A stretch of 64,000 nucleotides of DNA from positions 62,001 to 126,000 of the forward strand of contig JAMPHY010000002.1 in NCBI GenBank assembly GCA_023663185.1, written 5' to 3'. A program made the position numbers and the translations under genes. Position 1 is the stretch's first letter. Each line of letters begins with the position of its first letter. This document shows, one piece after another, positions 42,977-51,586 of the stretch. The DNA comes from Clostridiales bacterium (GTDB lineage Bacteria > Bacillota > Clostridia > Lachnospirales > Lachnospiraceae). Under the pieces are notes generated by a model. It ran no database searches. It saw nothing but the letters and a program-made list of their open reading frames with translations, and was not told where the DNA came from.

Positions 42977-44794
42977 ATGAAAAAGAAAGAATTCGGAAAA
43001 CAGGTGCGTTATCTGCGTCAAAAAAAGAACATTGAACCAGAAAAATTGTGTTTCGGAATATGCGCTGAAATTACTTTGAATAGACTGGAACGGGGAGAAC
43101 GGTTGCCGAATTATTTTGTGTTAGAAAGAATATTAGAGAGAACCGGTAAATCTATGAATAAGTTGGAGGTTCTTACAGATTGGGAAGCTTATGAAATTTA
43201 TTATTTGCGTGAAATTATAGAAACTGATTTAGATAACGGCGAATATGAACGCGCAGAAGAAGGTATTCATTATTATGAAGGACTAGAAGCAGCGGGAGAA
43301 AATCTACACAGACAGTATATATGCAAAATAAAAGCAATTTTAGCAGCAGAATATAGTAGAGATATAAAGGAGAGCTGTAAGTATCTGGAAGAAGCGATAT
43401 TTTGTACGCTTCCAGGATTTCAGCTAGGTTTTATTGGAGACTACACTTTGGGCGAGGAAGAGATAACGCTGATTTTGATGTGGCTTGAGCAGAAAATCAG
43501 ATTAAGAGAAAATGATATGACCTTATATGGAGAAAAGATTTTTGATTATATCCGTCGTACCTTTGACGATGAGGAGTCACTTGCCAATATATATGGAAAA
43601 GCTGCATGGATTTTTATGCAGGAATATGTCAGAGAGGGAAAATGGGTAGAGGCTGCCGGAATAGGAATCAGAGCAATGGAGATATTAACGTCTAATGGTA
43701 TGTTGCTGAATCTGCCGCAAATCATGGAACTGCTTCTGAAATGCTATGAAAAAGTAGACAAGGAAGCATATAATGTACTAAAGATGGAAAGGGATAGTAT
43801 AAAATGGGTATATGAAACTTATGGTAAAGAATATCTGGATAAAAGCGGCAGGTTGTGGAAACGATGCTGTTTAAAGGGAATCTATTTACTTCCAGAGATG
43901 ATGAGACAGGAGCGGAAACTTGTTGGTAAGTCACAAGAAAAGGTTGCAGCAGATATTGATATAGATCAAAAGACTATTTCACGGATTGAAAACGGAAGAT
44001 ATAAGCCGAAGAAGGAGACGTTTCGGAAGTTGAGAGAATACTATGAGATGGAAATGGATATATATAATACAGATTTGACGGTAGAGGACTTTGAACTGCT
44101 GGAATGGGAGCGAGATGTTGCAAGGGAAGGCTTTTATCGAAGATATGTTGAGGCGGAGCGGTCATACCGTAAATTGAAAGACAAGCTGGATTTGAAATAT
44201 AATAATAATAGGCAGTATTGTCTGTATCTTGATGCTTTGTTTAATGAAATAAATGGGAATATTGCAAAAGAGGAATTGTTACAGCAGTGCGAGAAGGCTT
44301 TTGCAGTAACGCGGGGAAATTGCAGATGGGAAGATTTATCTTATGTGGTTTTAAACAGGATTGAAACATCAATAATGAATGTTATTTCAAAAACCTATGG
44401 ACAACTAGGGCAGAAAGAAAAAGAGATTTATATTTTGGAGCAAGTATTGCGGGGATTTGAAAACAGCAAGGTGGACGTCAGATATCATTATTCCAGTGTA
44501 GCGCTTGTTTATTCCCATTTAGCCGGTAAATATGAAGAGAGTAATCAATTTGACAAAGCAGTTGATACGTATGAAAAAGGAATTAGATTGTGCTTAAGAT
44601 GTGAGAGGGGTGATATGCTGGGGAAATATATTATGGAGAAAATTTATACAGAGAATAGAAAAAGCGGCGGAAAAGAGGACTGTAAGAATTCTTACAAGAG
44701 AGCTTATCAGTTGCTTAAATTAATGAAAATGGAGTCTCTTAAACAGAAATTAGAAAAGTATTATTACAATACATATAAAGTAAACATTAATTAG
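42977..44794 (+). CDS. Two-HTH XRE regulator with TPR-like repeats
   Basis: A 605-residue protein. An XRE-like helix-turn-helix is at residues 5-60 (FGKQVRYLRQKKNIEPEKL), somewhat degenerate. A clearer one is at about 310-365 (GKSQEKVAADIDIDQKTISRIENG). Helical TPR-like repeats fill the rest, with EESNQFDKAVDTYEKGIRL near the end. The layout is like Rgg/PlcR-type peptide-sensing regulators but with a duplicated half. A strong terminator follows, then the lipoprotein-ABC operon, its most likely target. AT-rich, like the following genes. Confidence 0.82.
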   Translation: MKKKEFGKQVRYLRQKKNIEPEKLCFGICAEITLNRLERGERLPNYFVLERILERTGKSMNKLEVLTDWEAYEIYYLREIIETDLDNGEYERAEEGIHYYEGLEAAGENLHRQYICKIKAILAAEYSRDIKESCKYLEEAIFCTLPGFQLGFIGDYTLGEEEITLILMWLEQKIRLRENDMTLYGEKIFDYIRRTFDDEESLANIYGKAAWIFMQEYVREGKWVEAAGIGIRAMEILTSNGMLLNLPQIMELLLKCYEKVDKEAYNVLKMERDSIKWVYETYGKEYLDKSGRLWKRCCLKGIYLLPEMMRQERKLVGKSQEKVAADIDIDQKTISRIENGRYKPKKETFRKLREYYEMEMDIYNTDLTVEDFELLEWERDVAREGFYRRYVEAERSYRKLKDKLDLKYNNNRQYCLYLDALFNEINGNIAKEELLQQCEKAFAVTRGNCRWEDLSYVVLNRIETSIMNVISKTYGQLGQKEKEIYILEQVLRGFENSKVDVRYHYSSVALVYSHLAGKYEESNQFDKAVDTYEKGIRLCLRCERGDMLGKYIMEKIYTENRKSGGKEDCKNSYKRAYQLLKLMKMESLKQKLEKYYYNTYKVNIN

Positions 44795-44853
44795 CGATAA
44801 ATTTCAATTTTTTCTAAAAAGTGCAATGGAATAATAATATCGTAAAATATACG

Positions 44854-44909
44854 AAAACTTATACCAAAACCAGATTTTTATTTGTTGCCGGTTTTGGTAT
44901 AAGTTTTTT
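44854..44909 (+). terminator. Strong intrinsic terminator after the XRE regulator gene
   Basis: AAAACTTATACCAAAACC pairs perfectly with GGTTTTGGTATAAGTTTT around an 18-base loop and ends in T6. It is functional in both directions. Confidence 0.92.
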
Positions 44910-44988
44910 GCTTTATATATATTAAAATAGAACACAAGATTTTATTTATATATCAGCATAAAGTAAAGGGAAAACACGGAGAAGATTT

Positions 44989-46299
44989 ATGAAAAAATGT
45001 ATAAAGTCAGTTAAGATTGTTATTACTATTTCCGTTTTACTGTTCATATTATATGGCTGTGGTAAGGAAGCGCTTCCTAATACTTATGTGGCTGGAAGCG
45101 ACTTTCAATATATGCAGATGGATAGCGCAGGGGATTATACGGGGATTCAACAGGGGAAAGATGGATATTATCTCAGACATGGAGACTATATTTATTACTT
45201 GGATGAATTGTCAGGAGAAATCGCACCTCTTTGCAGTCGCGTAGATTGCTTGCATGACAAAGAAATGGATCAGAATCGTAAAGATAATTGTAATGCTTAT
45301 GTGAAAAATCAGAGTGATAACAGCAGGGGAATTGCCTACTGTAATGAAAATATATATTGTTTTGATGGAAGTACATGGATTGACCACGGAGAGACACAAA
45401 TTATATATCGGATATCGGTAGATGGTTCGAAGAAAGAAAAGATTTATCAGTGGGATGATAACAGACGTATTCTACGTTGGATAATCCATCGAGATGTATT
45501 ATATTATGTTGAGCAGAAATTTATGGAAAAGGAGAATGGAGAAGATACGGAGCTGATAGAAATATCCACTCTTTATGCTATTGATTTGACAAAGGCAGTA
45601 CCACGTCCGAAAATAATTTATACTGTAAACAGCGAGGAGGTTATTCAGCCGGTTATTGCGCATGTTAAATGCTTTGGAAATTATATGTATTTTCTTCTAA
45701 ATGGAGATAGAGTAATGGAATCTGATGCTATTATCCATACGTTTACTAAGGGATTTATTTATGACATTGAAAAGCAGACACTTAGCGAATTAAAAATTCC
45801 GGATATGCAGGAAGATGAACAGGTAAGCAGTATAGTATTTTGGCAGGATAAAATATTATTTAAGGTGATAAAGGGATATGAACAGGATTATTTTAAAACT
45901 GTTACGATTTATATTGCTAATTTAGATGGTTCTGATGAGAGAGTTTATCTTGAAGATATCATGGGACATAATTATTATAGCGATGGCAAATATTTGATTA
46001 AGACAGATGCAGCAATGGTATTTTTGGCATCTCTTGGATATGTTGATTATGATAAAGAAGAAGGTACATATTGGGTTTATAACAGCGATCTTGAACTTGT
46101 GGATTCGTTTATTCTGCCATCTGAAATACATGTCGCTGATGCTCCAAGAATGGGAAATGTAGAAGAGATGTTTATGTTGTATGATAATGCTATTAATTCT
46201 GAAAAATGGGGAGTGCTGCGATGGGATAAAAGCAAAATTGGAGATTATAAGGGTGGAAGATTTGAAGTAACTGTTATACCATATTATGACGGAGATTGA
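44989..46299 (+). CDS. Lipoprotein with beta-propeller-like repeats
   Basis: A 436-residue exported lipoprotein (lipobox LYGC, Cys at residue 24). It contains the Cys-rich signature LCSRVDCLHDKE...NCNAY that I associate with a family of Clostridia lipoproteins of DUF5050/propeller type, plus repeated hydrophobic-Tyr blades (YYLDELSG, IYRISVDGSK, IYIANLDGSD). It probably acts outside the membrane beside the ABC transporter encoded next. Its TGA stop is 1 base before the permease ATG. Confidence 0.75.
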   Translation: MKKCIKSVKIVITISVLLFILYGCGKEALPNTYVAGSDFQYMQMDSAGDYTGIQQGKDGYYLRHGDYIYYLDELSGEIAPLCSRVDCLHDKEMDQNRKDNCNAYVKNQSDNSRGIAYCNENIYCFDGSTWIDHGETQIIYRISVDGSKKEKIYQWDDNRRILRWIIHRDVLYYVEQKFMEKENGEDTELIEISTLYAIDLTKAVPRPKIIYTVNSEEVIQPVIAHVKCFGNYMYFLLNGDRVMESDAIIHTFTKGFIYDIEKQTLSELKIPDMQEDEQVSSIVFWQDKILFKVIKGYEQDYFKTVTIYIANLDGSDERVYLEDIMGHNYYSDGKYLIKTDAAMVFLASLGYVDYDKEEGTYWVYNSDLELVDSFILPSEIHVADAPRMGNVEEMFMLYDNAINSEKWGVLRWDKSKIGDYKGGRFEVTVIPYYDGD

Positions 46300-46300
46300 T

Positions 46301-48376
46301 ATGGAGCTTGTAAAGTATGAGATAATAAAATTATGGGGAAGAAAGCCGGTTATTTTTATACCTATTTTGCTTTTGGTATGTAATGTTTTTCTGATATACA
46401 TATATGAAAAAAATACAGAGGAATATTTTTATATTCATAGTCATGGTGAAAAATATCGTACCTTTCTTATGGGAAATGAGTCGGAAGATGTCAATGGTTA
46501 TTATCGACAAGAGCAGGAGTCACAGGAGATATATAAAGAAACCTATTATAAGTTTATAGCAGAAATGGAACAACGCGCCGACAAGATGAAGAGTGTTTCG
46601 CTTTTCCAAAACGCAGATAGTTATGTGTATCGCAATCTGATAAAAAGTGTACATGATTTTGCACCATTTTCAGAAATTGACATAAAGGCAGATAATTGTT
46701 ATGGTGTATGTGCAATGGCGGAATATAATATAGAAATTCTGTTTTTATTAATATTTTTGGCGGTCTTAAGTTACTATGTCATCTTTTGGGAACGGGATAA
46801 AAAACTGCTTTTACTGCTTAAATGCAGCAAGAAGGGACATATACCGCTGGCTTTTGCTAAGCTTAAAATAATGGTCTTGGGGGCGGCCGCGTTCACAGTG
46901 TTGTTGGAATGCAGTACGATTTATATATATGGATATCTATATGGATATGGCGATGTGGGCAGGTCGATTCAGTCAGTACCGCTTTTTCGCAACTGCACTT
47001 ATAGGCTGTCTGTTGTAGAAGCGTTTGTGGTAATGTTGTTGATTCGCGTGTTGATATCTGTTGTACTGGTATGTATTTTGTTTTGCGTTGGTATGTCTAT
47101 TAAAAATGAGATTTCGGCAGCCGTTATTATATCTGTGATTTTTGCGGCGGAGTTTTTCTTTGGAAAGGTATTTTCTATCAGCGGCATATTCGGGGGAATC
47201 AAAAGTATAAATCCATTTTATTGCTGGAATATGGAGCAGGCATTGGGAGAATATTACAACCTTAATCTGTTTGGATATCCTATAAGTAAAAATTTACTTG
47301 CTTTGTCGGCGGCTGTAATACTGGTTTTTGTTCTATCCGTAGCTGGTGTATTTGTTTTTCATAGAACCTGTCAGATAAGGGAAGAGAGTCGGCTGGAAGT
47401 TATTCTTCAATGGATTAGACAGAAGATGGGATATTTTAACCGGCATATTAGTTTGATTTATTATGAATTTTATAAGGTAATGATACAGCAGAAAAAGGGG
47501 ATTATATGGATTGCTTTATTAATATGGTGGGTTTCTGAGGTTTCGGGAGTATTTGCTGTAAAATATTATGGAGATGCGGAAACTGCATCGTATCATGTTT
47601 ATCTGAATAATATTCATGGACAAATTACAGAAGAAACATATATGTATATGGAAAATGAAACGGCGTATCTGAATGAACTTAGGCAGAAAGCCATTTCGCC
47701 TGATACAGTGGAAAGTATGCAGCATGCGTATTCGGCGCAGCTTAATATGTATGAAAAAGGGTTTGCTTTGGTTCAAAAGCAGCTTGCCTTATTGGAAGCA
47801 AAACCGGGTGATATTACAGATAAGTATTTACTGGACGAGATTGCATATATAGAATTATGGAAGGATATCGGTACGGACATTGTATTTTGGTTTGTTGGGG
47901 CGTCAGTGGTATTGTTTTTTACGATAAGTATTGCAGTAGTGGATGAAAAAAAGGAAATGCTTACGCTTGTACGCTCAACTTTGAATGGAAGGGAACAGCT
48001 TGAAAAAAGCAAAACATATTTTTCGGTAATATGCACCGGTGCTGCTTTTCTGATTATAGAATCGCCATTATTTTTGCAATATTATCGAATTGATCATTTT
48101 TCTACGACGATGCAGAAACTTTGCAACTTCACAACACAGAATTTGACAAGCAACATGGTATTGGGAGTAATGGTTGTATGTGTATTTGTACTGAAGGTAT
48201 GTAGCTTTTTTGTGGTCTGTTTGTTTGGAAAAAAGCTTGCAGAAGTTATGAAAAATAAGATGGTGGCAATATTGGTTGGAATCGGTATTTTGGGCTTGGT
48301 GGCTTTGACGCTTTATCATTTTAAATGGGATTTTAATATGATATTTCTTACGGGGATGGATATAGAATGGAACTGA
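46301..48376 (+). CDS. ABC-2 type permease, large form
   Basis: A 691-residue membrane protein. After an N-terminal helix there is an extracytoplasmic loop, then two blocks of transmembrane helices (about residues 140-370 and 390-690) separated by a soluble region around RQIREESRLEVILQ. Two-block organisation suggests an internally duplicated ABC-2 permease. I chose the ATG at 46301 because GGAG lies 6 bases upstream within the preceding gene's end; an earlier ATG at 46286 is possible. It overlaps the ATPase gene by 10 bases. Confidence 0.8.
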   Translation: MELVKYEIIKLWGRKPVIFIPILLLVCNVFLIYIYEKNTEEYFYIHSHGEKYRTFLMGNESEDVNGYYRQEQESQEIYKETYYKFIAEMEQRADKMKSVSLFQNADSYVYRNLIKSVHDFAPFSEIDIKADNCYGVCAMAEYNIEILFLLIFLAVLSYYVIFWERDKKLLLLLKCSKKGHIPLAFAKLKIMVLGAAAFTVLLECSTIYIYGYLYGYGDVGRSIQSVPLFRNCTYRLSVVEAFVVMLLIRVLISVVLVCILFCVGMSIKNEISAAVIISVIFAAEFFFGKVFSISGIFGGIKSINPFYCWNMEQALGEYYNLNLFGYPISKNLLALSAAVILVFVLSVAGVFVFHRTCQIREESRLEVILQWIRQKMGYFNRHISLIYYEFYKVMIQQKKGIIWIALLIWWVSEVSGVFAVKYYGDAETASYHVYLNNIHGQITEETYMYMENETAYLNELRQKAISPDTVESMQHAYSAQLNMYEKGFALVQKQLALLEAKPGDITDKYLLDEIAYIELWKDIGTDIVFWFVGASVVLFFTISIAVVDEKKEMLTLVRSTLNGREQLEKSKTYFSVICTGAAFLIIESPLFLQYYRIDHFSTTMQKLCNFTTQNLTSNMVLGVMVVCVFVLKVCSFFVVCLFGKKLAEVMKNKMVAILVGIGILGLVALTLYHFKWDFNMIFLTGMDIEWN

Positions 48377-49110
48377 AACTGAACGGGATAACTAAGAGTT
48401 ATAATAATGGAAAGACTTATGCAGTAAAAGATTTTAACGCCTGTTTTACACCGGGGGTTTATGGGCTGCTTGGTCCTAATGGAGCAGGGAAAAGTACCCT
48501 AATGAATATAATTACAGATAATATAGAAGCAGATTCCGGCACTATTACATTTGACGGAATTTCCATAAAGGAAATGGGGGCATCTTATCGGAGTATGCTT
48601 GGTTATATGCCGCAGCAGCAAGATATTTACGATGATTTTACCGGTGAGAAATTTTTGTGGTATATGGCGGCGTTGAAAGGGCTTGACAGAAAAAGTGCAA
48701 AAGAGACAATAGAGCGGATACTTACGGTAGTAAATCTGCAGACAGACCGTTATAAAAAATTGAAATCCTATTCCGGCGGCATGAAGCAGCGTATTCTTAT
48801 TGCACAAGCATTGTTGAATGATCCGCAGATTCTTATTATGGATGAGCCTACGGCAGGTCTTGATCCGAAAGAACGAATAAGAATTCGTAATTTTATAAGT
48901 GATATATCTAAAGACAAAATAGTTTTACTTGCAACACATGTTGTGTCGGATGTGGAATACATTTCTAAGGAAATACTTATTTTAAAATCCGGAAGGGTAG
49001 TACGGCAGGGAACTCTGCAAGAGCTAATTTCGGGCATACAGTCGGATAGCAGAGAGGCTCATGAGGGGTGTTCAAACTTGGAAGATGTATATCTCTATTT
49101 CGTAGAGTAA
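48367..49110 (+). CDS. ABC transporter ATP-binding protein
   Basis: A 247-residue ATPase of the drug/bacteriocin-exporter type (CcmA/NatA-like). Motifs are Walker A GPNGAGKST, Q-loop MPQQQ, signature YSGGMKQR, Walker B ILIMDEPTAGLDP and H-loop LLATHVVSD. It starts within the permease gene (10-base overlap), so the two form one transporter. Together with the lipoprotein and the upstream two-HTH regulator this looks like an export or immunity module; no peptide gene for a substrate was found nearby. Confidence 0.93.
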   Translation: MELKLNGITKSYNNGKTYAVKDFNACFTPGVYGLLGPNGAGKSTLMNIITDNIEADSGTITFDGISIKEMGASYRSMLGYMPQQQDIYDDFTGEKFLWYMAALKGLDRKSAKETIERILTVVNLQTDRYKKLKSYSGGMKQRILIAQALLNDPQILIMDEPTAGLDPKERIRIRNFISDISKDKIVLLATHVVSDVEYISKEILILKSGRVVRQGTLQELISGIQSDSREAHEGCSNLEDVYLYFVE

Positions 49111-49139
49111 ATGATAATGTGCAAAATACTTAAAAAACA

Positions 49140-49168
49140 TTGCAATTTCATAAAAAATTTAGTAAAAT
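49140..49168 (+). promoter_or_regulatory. Predicted promoter of the EF-G-like gene
   Basis: TTGCAA (49140-49145) and TAAAAT (49163-49168) with 17-base spacing, about 130 bases before the start codon. Confidence 0.6.
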
Positions 49169-49297
49169 ATATACATCATATCATTTAAGTGTGCGGATAT
49201 TTTTTGTAACTATTTGCCATACGACCGCGATGATAGAGAGAATAGCTGCAATTTCTATTGTTAAATGGTCATGAATGATGGAATTGGAGGATAAGAC

Positions 49298-51388
49298 ATG
49301 AATATTTACACAACTGACAAAATTCGTAATGTGGTATTACTGGGGCATGGCGGCTGTGGCAAAACCAGTCTGGTTGAGGCAATGGCATATCTTGCCGGCG
49401 TGACTTCCCGCATGGGAAAGGTAACTGACGGCAACACAATCAGCGACTATGGAAAAGAGGAGCAGAAGCGTCAGATATCTATAACCACCTCAGTTATTCC
49501 GATTGAGTGGGAGGGCGTGAAGATTAATCTGCTGGATACGCCGGGATTTTTTGATTTTGTAGGAGAAGTAGAAGAAGCGGTTGCTGTAGCAGACGCGGCG
49601 ATTATCGTTGTTTCCGGTAAAGCGGGAGTTGAAGTCGGAACGGAGAAGGCGTGGGAATTATGCGATAAATATAAACTGCCGCGCTTCGTTTTCGTAACGG
49701 ATATGGATATCGATAATGCTTCTTTCAGACAGGTCGTAGAGGATATGACTGAGAAATACGGTAAGAAGATGGCGCCGTTCCATCTGCCTATTCGTGAAGA
49801 GGAGAAATTTGTCGGATATATCAATGTGATTACAGAGCAGGCATATCGTTGGAAGGATAAGGAAGTTGTAGAATGTGAGACTCCCGAATACAGTAAAGCG
49901 AATCTGCAGCTTTGCCGCGACGCGCTTTTAGAGGCTGTAGCGGAGACAAGCGAAGAGTTTATGGAGCGTTATTTTAACGGGGATTCATTCTCTGAGGCGG
50001 AAATAAGGGCTGCGCTTAGGAGTAACGTTATGGAAGACAGTATTGTGCCTATGTCTATGGGTTCTAACGTACTGTGTCAGGGCGTATTTACATTACTTGA
50101 CGATATCATTAAATATGTGCCGAGTCCGGAAAATAGGGAGATTGCGGGAATTAATCTTAAGACCAATGAGATATTTGCAGCTAATTTTGATTTTGCTAAA
50201 CCGAAATCCGCATATATCTTTAAGACGATTGTAGATCCGTTTATCGGCAAATATTCTCTGATAAAGGTTAATTCGGGCGTATTCAAGAGCGACGATGTTA
50301 TTTATAACGAAGATAAGGATATTGAGGAGAAGATAAGCAAGCTGTATGTACTTCAAGGCAGTAAGCCCATAGAAGTAAAAGAGCTTCACGCCGGAGACAT
50401 AGGCGCGATTGCCAAGCTGACGGCGGCAAGAACAGGCGATACGCTCTCGACTAAGGCGAATGTTATACGTTACGGCAAGACGGAAATATCCACTCCTTAT
50501 ACAATGATGCGTTATGAGGCGCAGAATAAGGCGGATATTGATAAGATTTCGCAGTCTTTGCAGAAAATGACGCATGAAGACCAGACGCTTAAGATAGTGA
50601 ATGACGCTGAGAATAAGCAGACTCTTTTGTGCGGCATGGGAGACCTTCATCTTGAGGTTGTTACAAATAGGCTGCTTAGTGAGTATAAGGTGGGTGTTAA
50701 GCTTTCTAATCCGAAGGTGGCGTACAGGGAGACGATTCAGAAGAATTCCGATGTGGAATATAAATATAAGAAACAGTCGGGCGGACATGGACAGTATGGT
50801 CATGTTAAGATTAAATTCGAGCCGTCAGGTTCATTGGAAGAGCCTTATGTATTTGAACAGACAGTAGTAGGCGGTTCCGTACCGAAGAACTACTTCCCGG
50901 CAGTAGAAAAGGGACTGCAGGAGTCAGTTCAGAGCGGACCAATGGCGGCATATCCGGTAGTGGGCGTTAAAGCGAATCTCTACGACGGTTCATATCACCC
51001 GGTAGATTCGTCTGAAATGGCGTTTAAGATGGCTACGATACAAGCGTTTAAGAAAGGCTTCATGGAAGCAAAACCGATTCTGCTTGAGCCGATTGCGTCG
51101 CTTAAGGTAACTGTTCCCGATGCTTATACCGGCGATATCATGGGCGATTTGAACAAGAGACGCGGCAGGGTTCTGGGAATGAATCCTAATTCGGAAGGTA
51201 AGCAGGTGATTGAAGCCGATATTCCGATGTCATGCCTAAACGGTTATTGTACAGACCTACGCTCTATGACCGGCGGAAGAGGCACATATGAGTATCAATT
51301 CGTAAGATACGAGCAGGCTCCGAGCGACGTACAGGAGAAAGAGGTTGCGGCGAGGGCAGGAAAGGTAGCTGCCGGAAACGAAGAGTAG
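49298..51388 (+). CDS. Elongation factor G-like translational GTPase
   Basis: A 696-residue EF-G paralogue. The five domains are all present: P-loop GHGGCGKTSLVEA, switch region KRQISITTSV, G3 DTPGFFDF, domain II, domain IV (SGGHGQYGHVKIKFEP) and domain V (GDIMGDLNKRRGRVLGM). The G4 motif, NKxD in canonical EF-G, reads TDMD (residues 134-137), and switch I is altered. It is therefore the EF-G2-like group rather than the canonical fusA. GGAGG precedes the ATG. It is transcribed alone, with a terminator after it. Confidence 0.88.
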   Translation: MNIYTTDKIRNVVLLGHGGCGKTSLVEAMAYLAGVTSRMGKVTDGNTISDYGKEEQKRQISITTSVIPIEWEGVKINLLDTPGFFDFVGEVEEAVAVADAAIIVVSGKAGVEVGTEKAWELCDKYKLPRFVFVTDMDIDNASFRQVVEDMTEKYGKKMAPFHLPIREEEKFVGYINVITEQAYRWKDKEVVECETPEYSKANLQLCRDALLEAVAETSEEFMERYFNGDSFSEAEIRAALRSNVMEDSIVPMSMGSNVLCQGVFTLLDDIIKYVPSPENREIAGINLKTNEIFAANFDFAKPKSAYIFKTIVDPFIGKYSLIKVNSGVFKSDDVIYNEDKDIEEKISKLYVLQGSKPIEVKELHAGDIGAIAKLTAARTGDTLSTKANVIRYGKTEISTPYTMMRYEAQNKADIDKISQSLQKMTHEDQTLKIVNDAENKQTLLCGMGDLHLEVVTNRLLSEYKVGVKLSNPKVAYRETIQKNSDVEYKYKKQSGGHGQYGHVKIKFEPSGSLEEPYVFEQTVVGGSVPKNYFPAVEKGLQESVQSGPMAAYPVVGVKANLYDGSYHPVDSSEMAFKMATIQAFKKGFMEAKPILLEPIASLKVTVPDAYTGDIMGDLNKRRGRVLGMNPNSEGKQVIEADIPMSCLNGYCTDLRSMTGGRGTYEYQFVRYEQAPSDVQEKEVAARAGKVAAGNEE

Positions 51389-51440
51389 TAAAAATTAATA
51401 CTTATGGCTTTGAAAGACTTAAATCTTTTTTAGAGAGTGG

Positions 51441-51483
51441 AAACAGGGCGTTATGTATTGGGGGATACATCGCCCTGTTTTTG
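51441..51483 (+). terminator. Intrinsic terminator after the EF-G-like gene
   Basis: AAACAGGGCG and CGCCCTGTTT form a 10-bp stem with an internal TGTAT/ATACA pair, followed by TT. Confidence 0.88.
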
Positions 51484-51493
51484 CATTAAAAGG

Positions 51494-51521
51494 TTGACAA
51501 ATTATGCGGGTATAGTAAAAT
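51494..51521 (+). promoter_or_regulatory. Predicted promoter of leuS
   Basis: TTGACA (51494-51499) and TAAAAT (51516-51521) with 16-base spacing, about 65 bases before the leuS start. The leader is too short for a T-box. Confidence 0.65.
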
Positions 51522-51586
51522 TAGTAGGAAGATTAGGCGGTTTAATAATTACCTTATATCAAGGATAAATGAGAGGAAGATTAACT

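Noticed and set aside
49195..49285. Hydrophobic minus-strand frame in the leader of the EF-G-like gene, reminiscent of small toxin peptides
   Set aside because: No start codon or ribosome binding site is present in that frame, and no matching antisense RNA is seen; probably chance.
50093..50803. Long minus-strand open frame inside the EF-G-like gene
   Set aside because: It is the antisense shadow of a clear coding region, with low-complexity basic/hydrophobic composition and no ribosome binding site.
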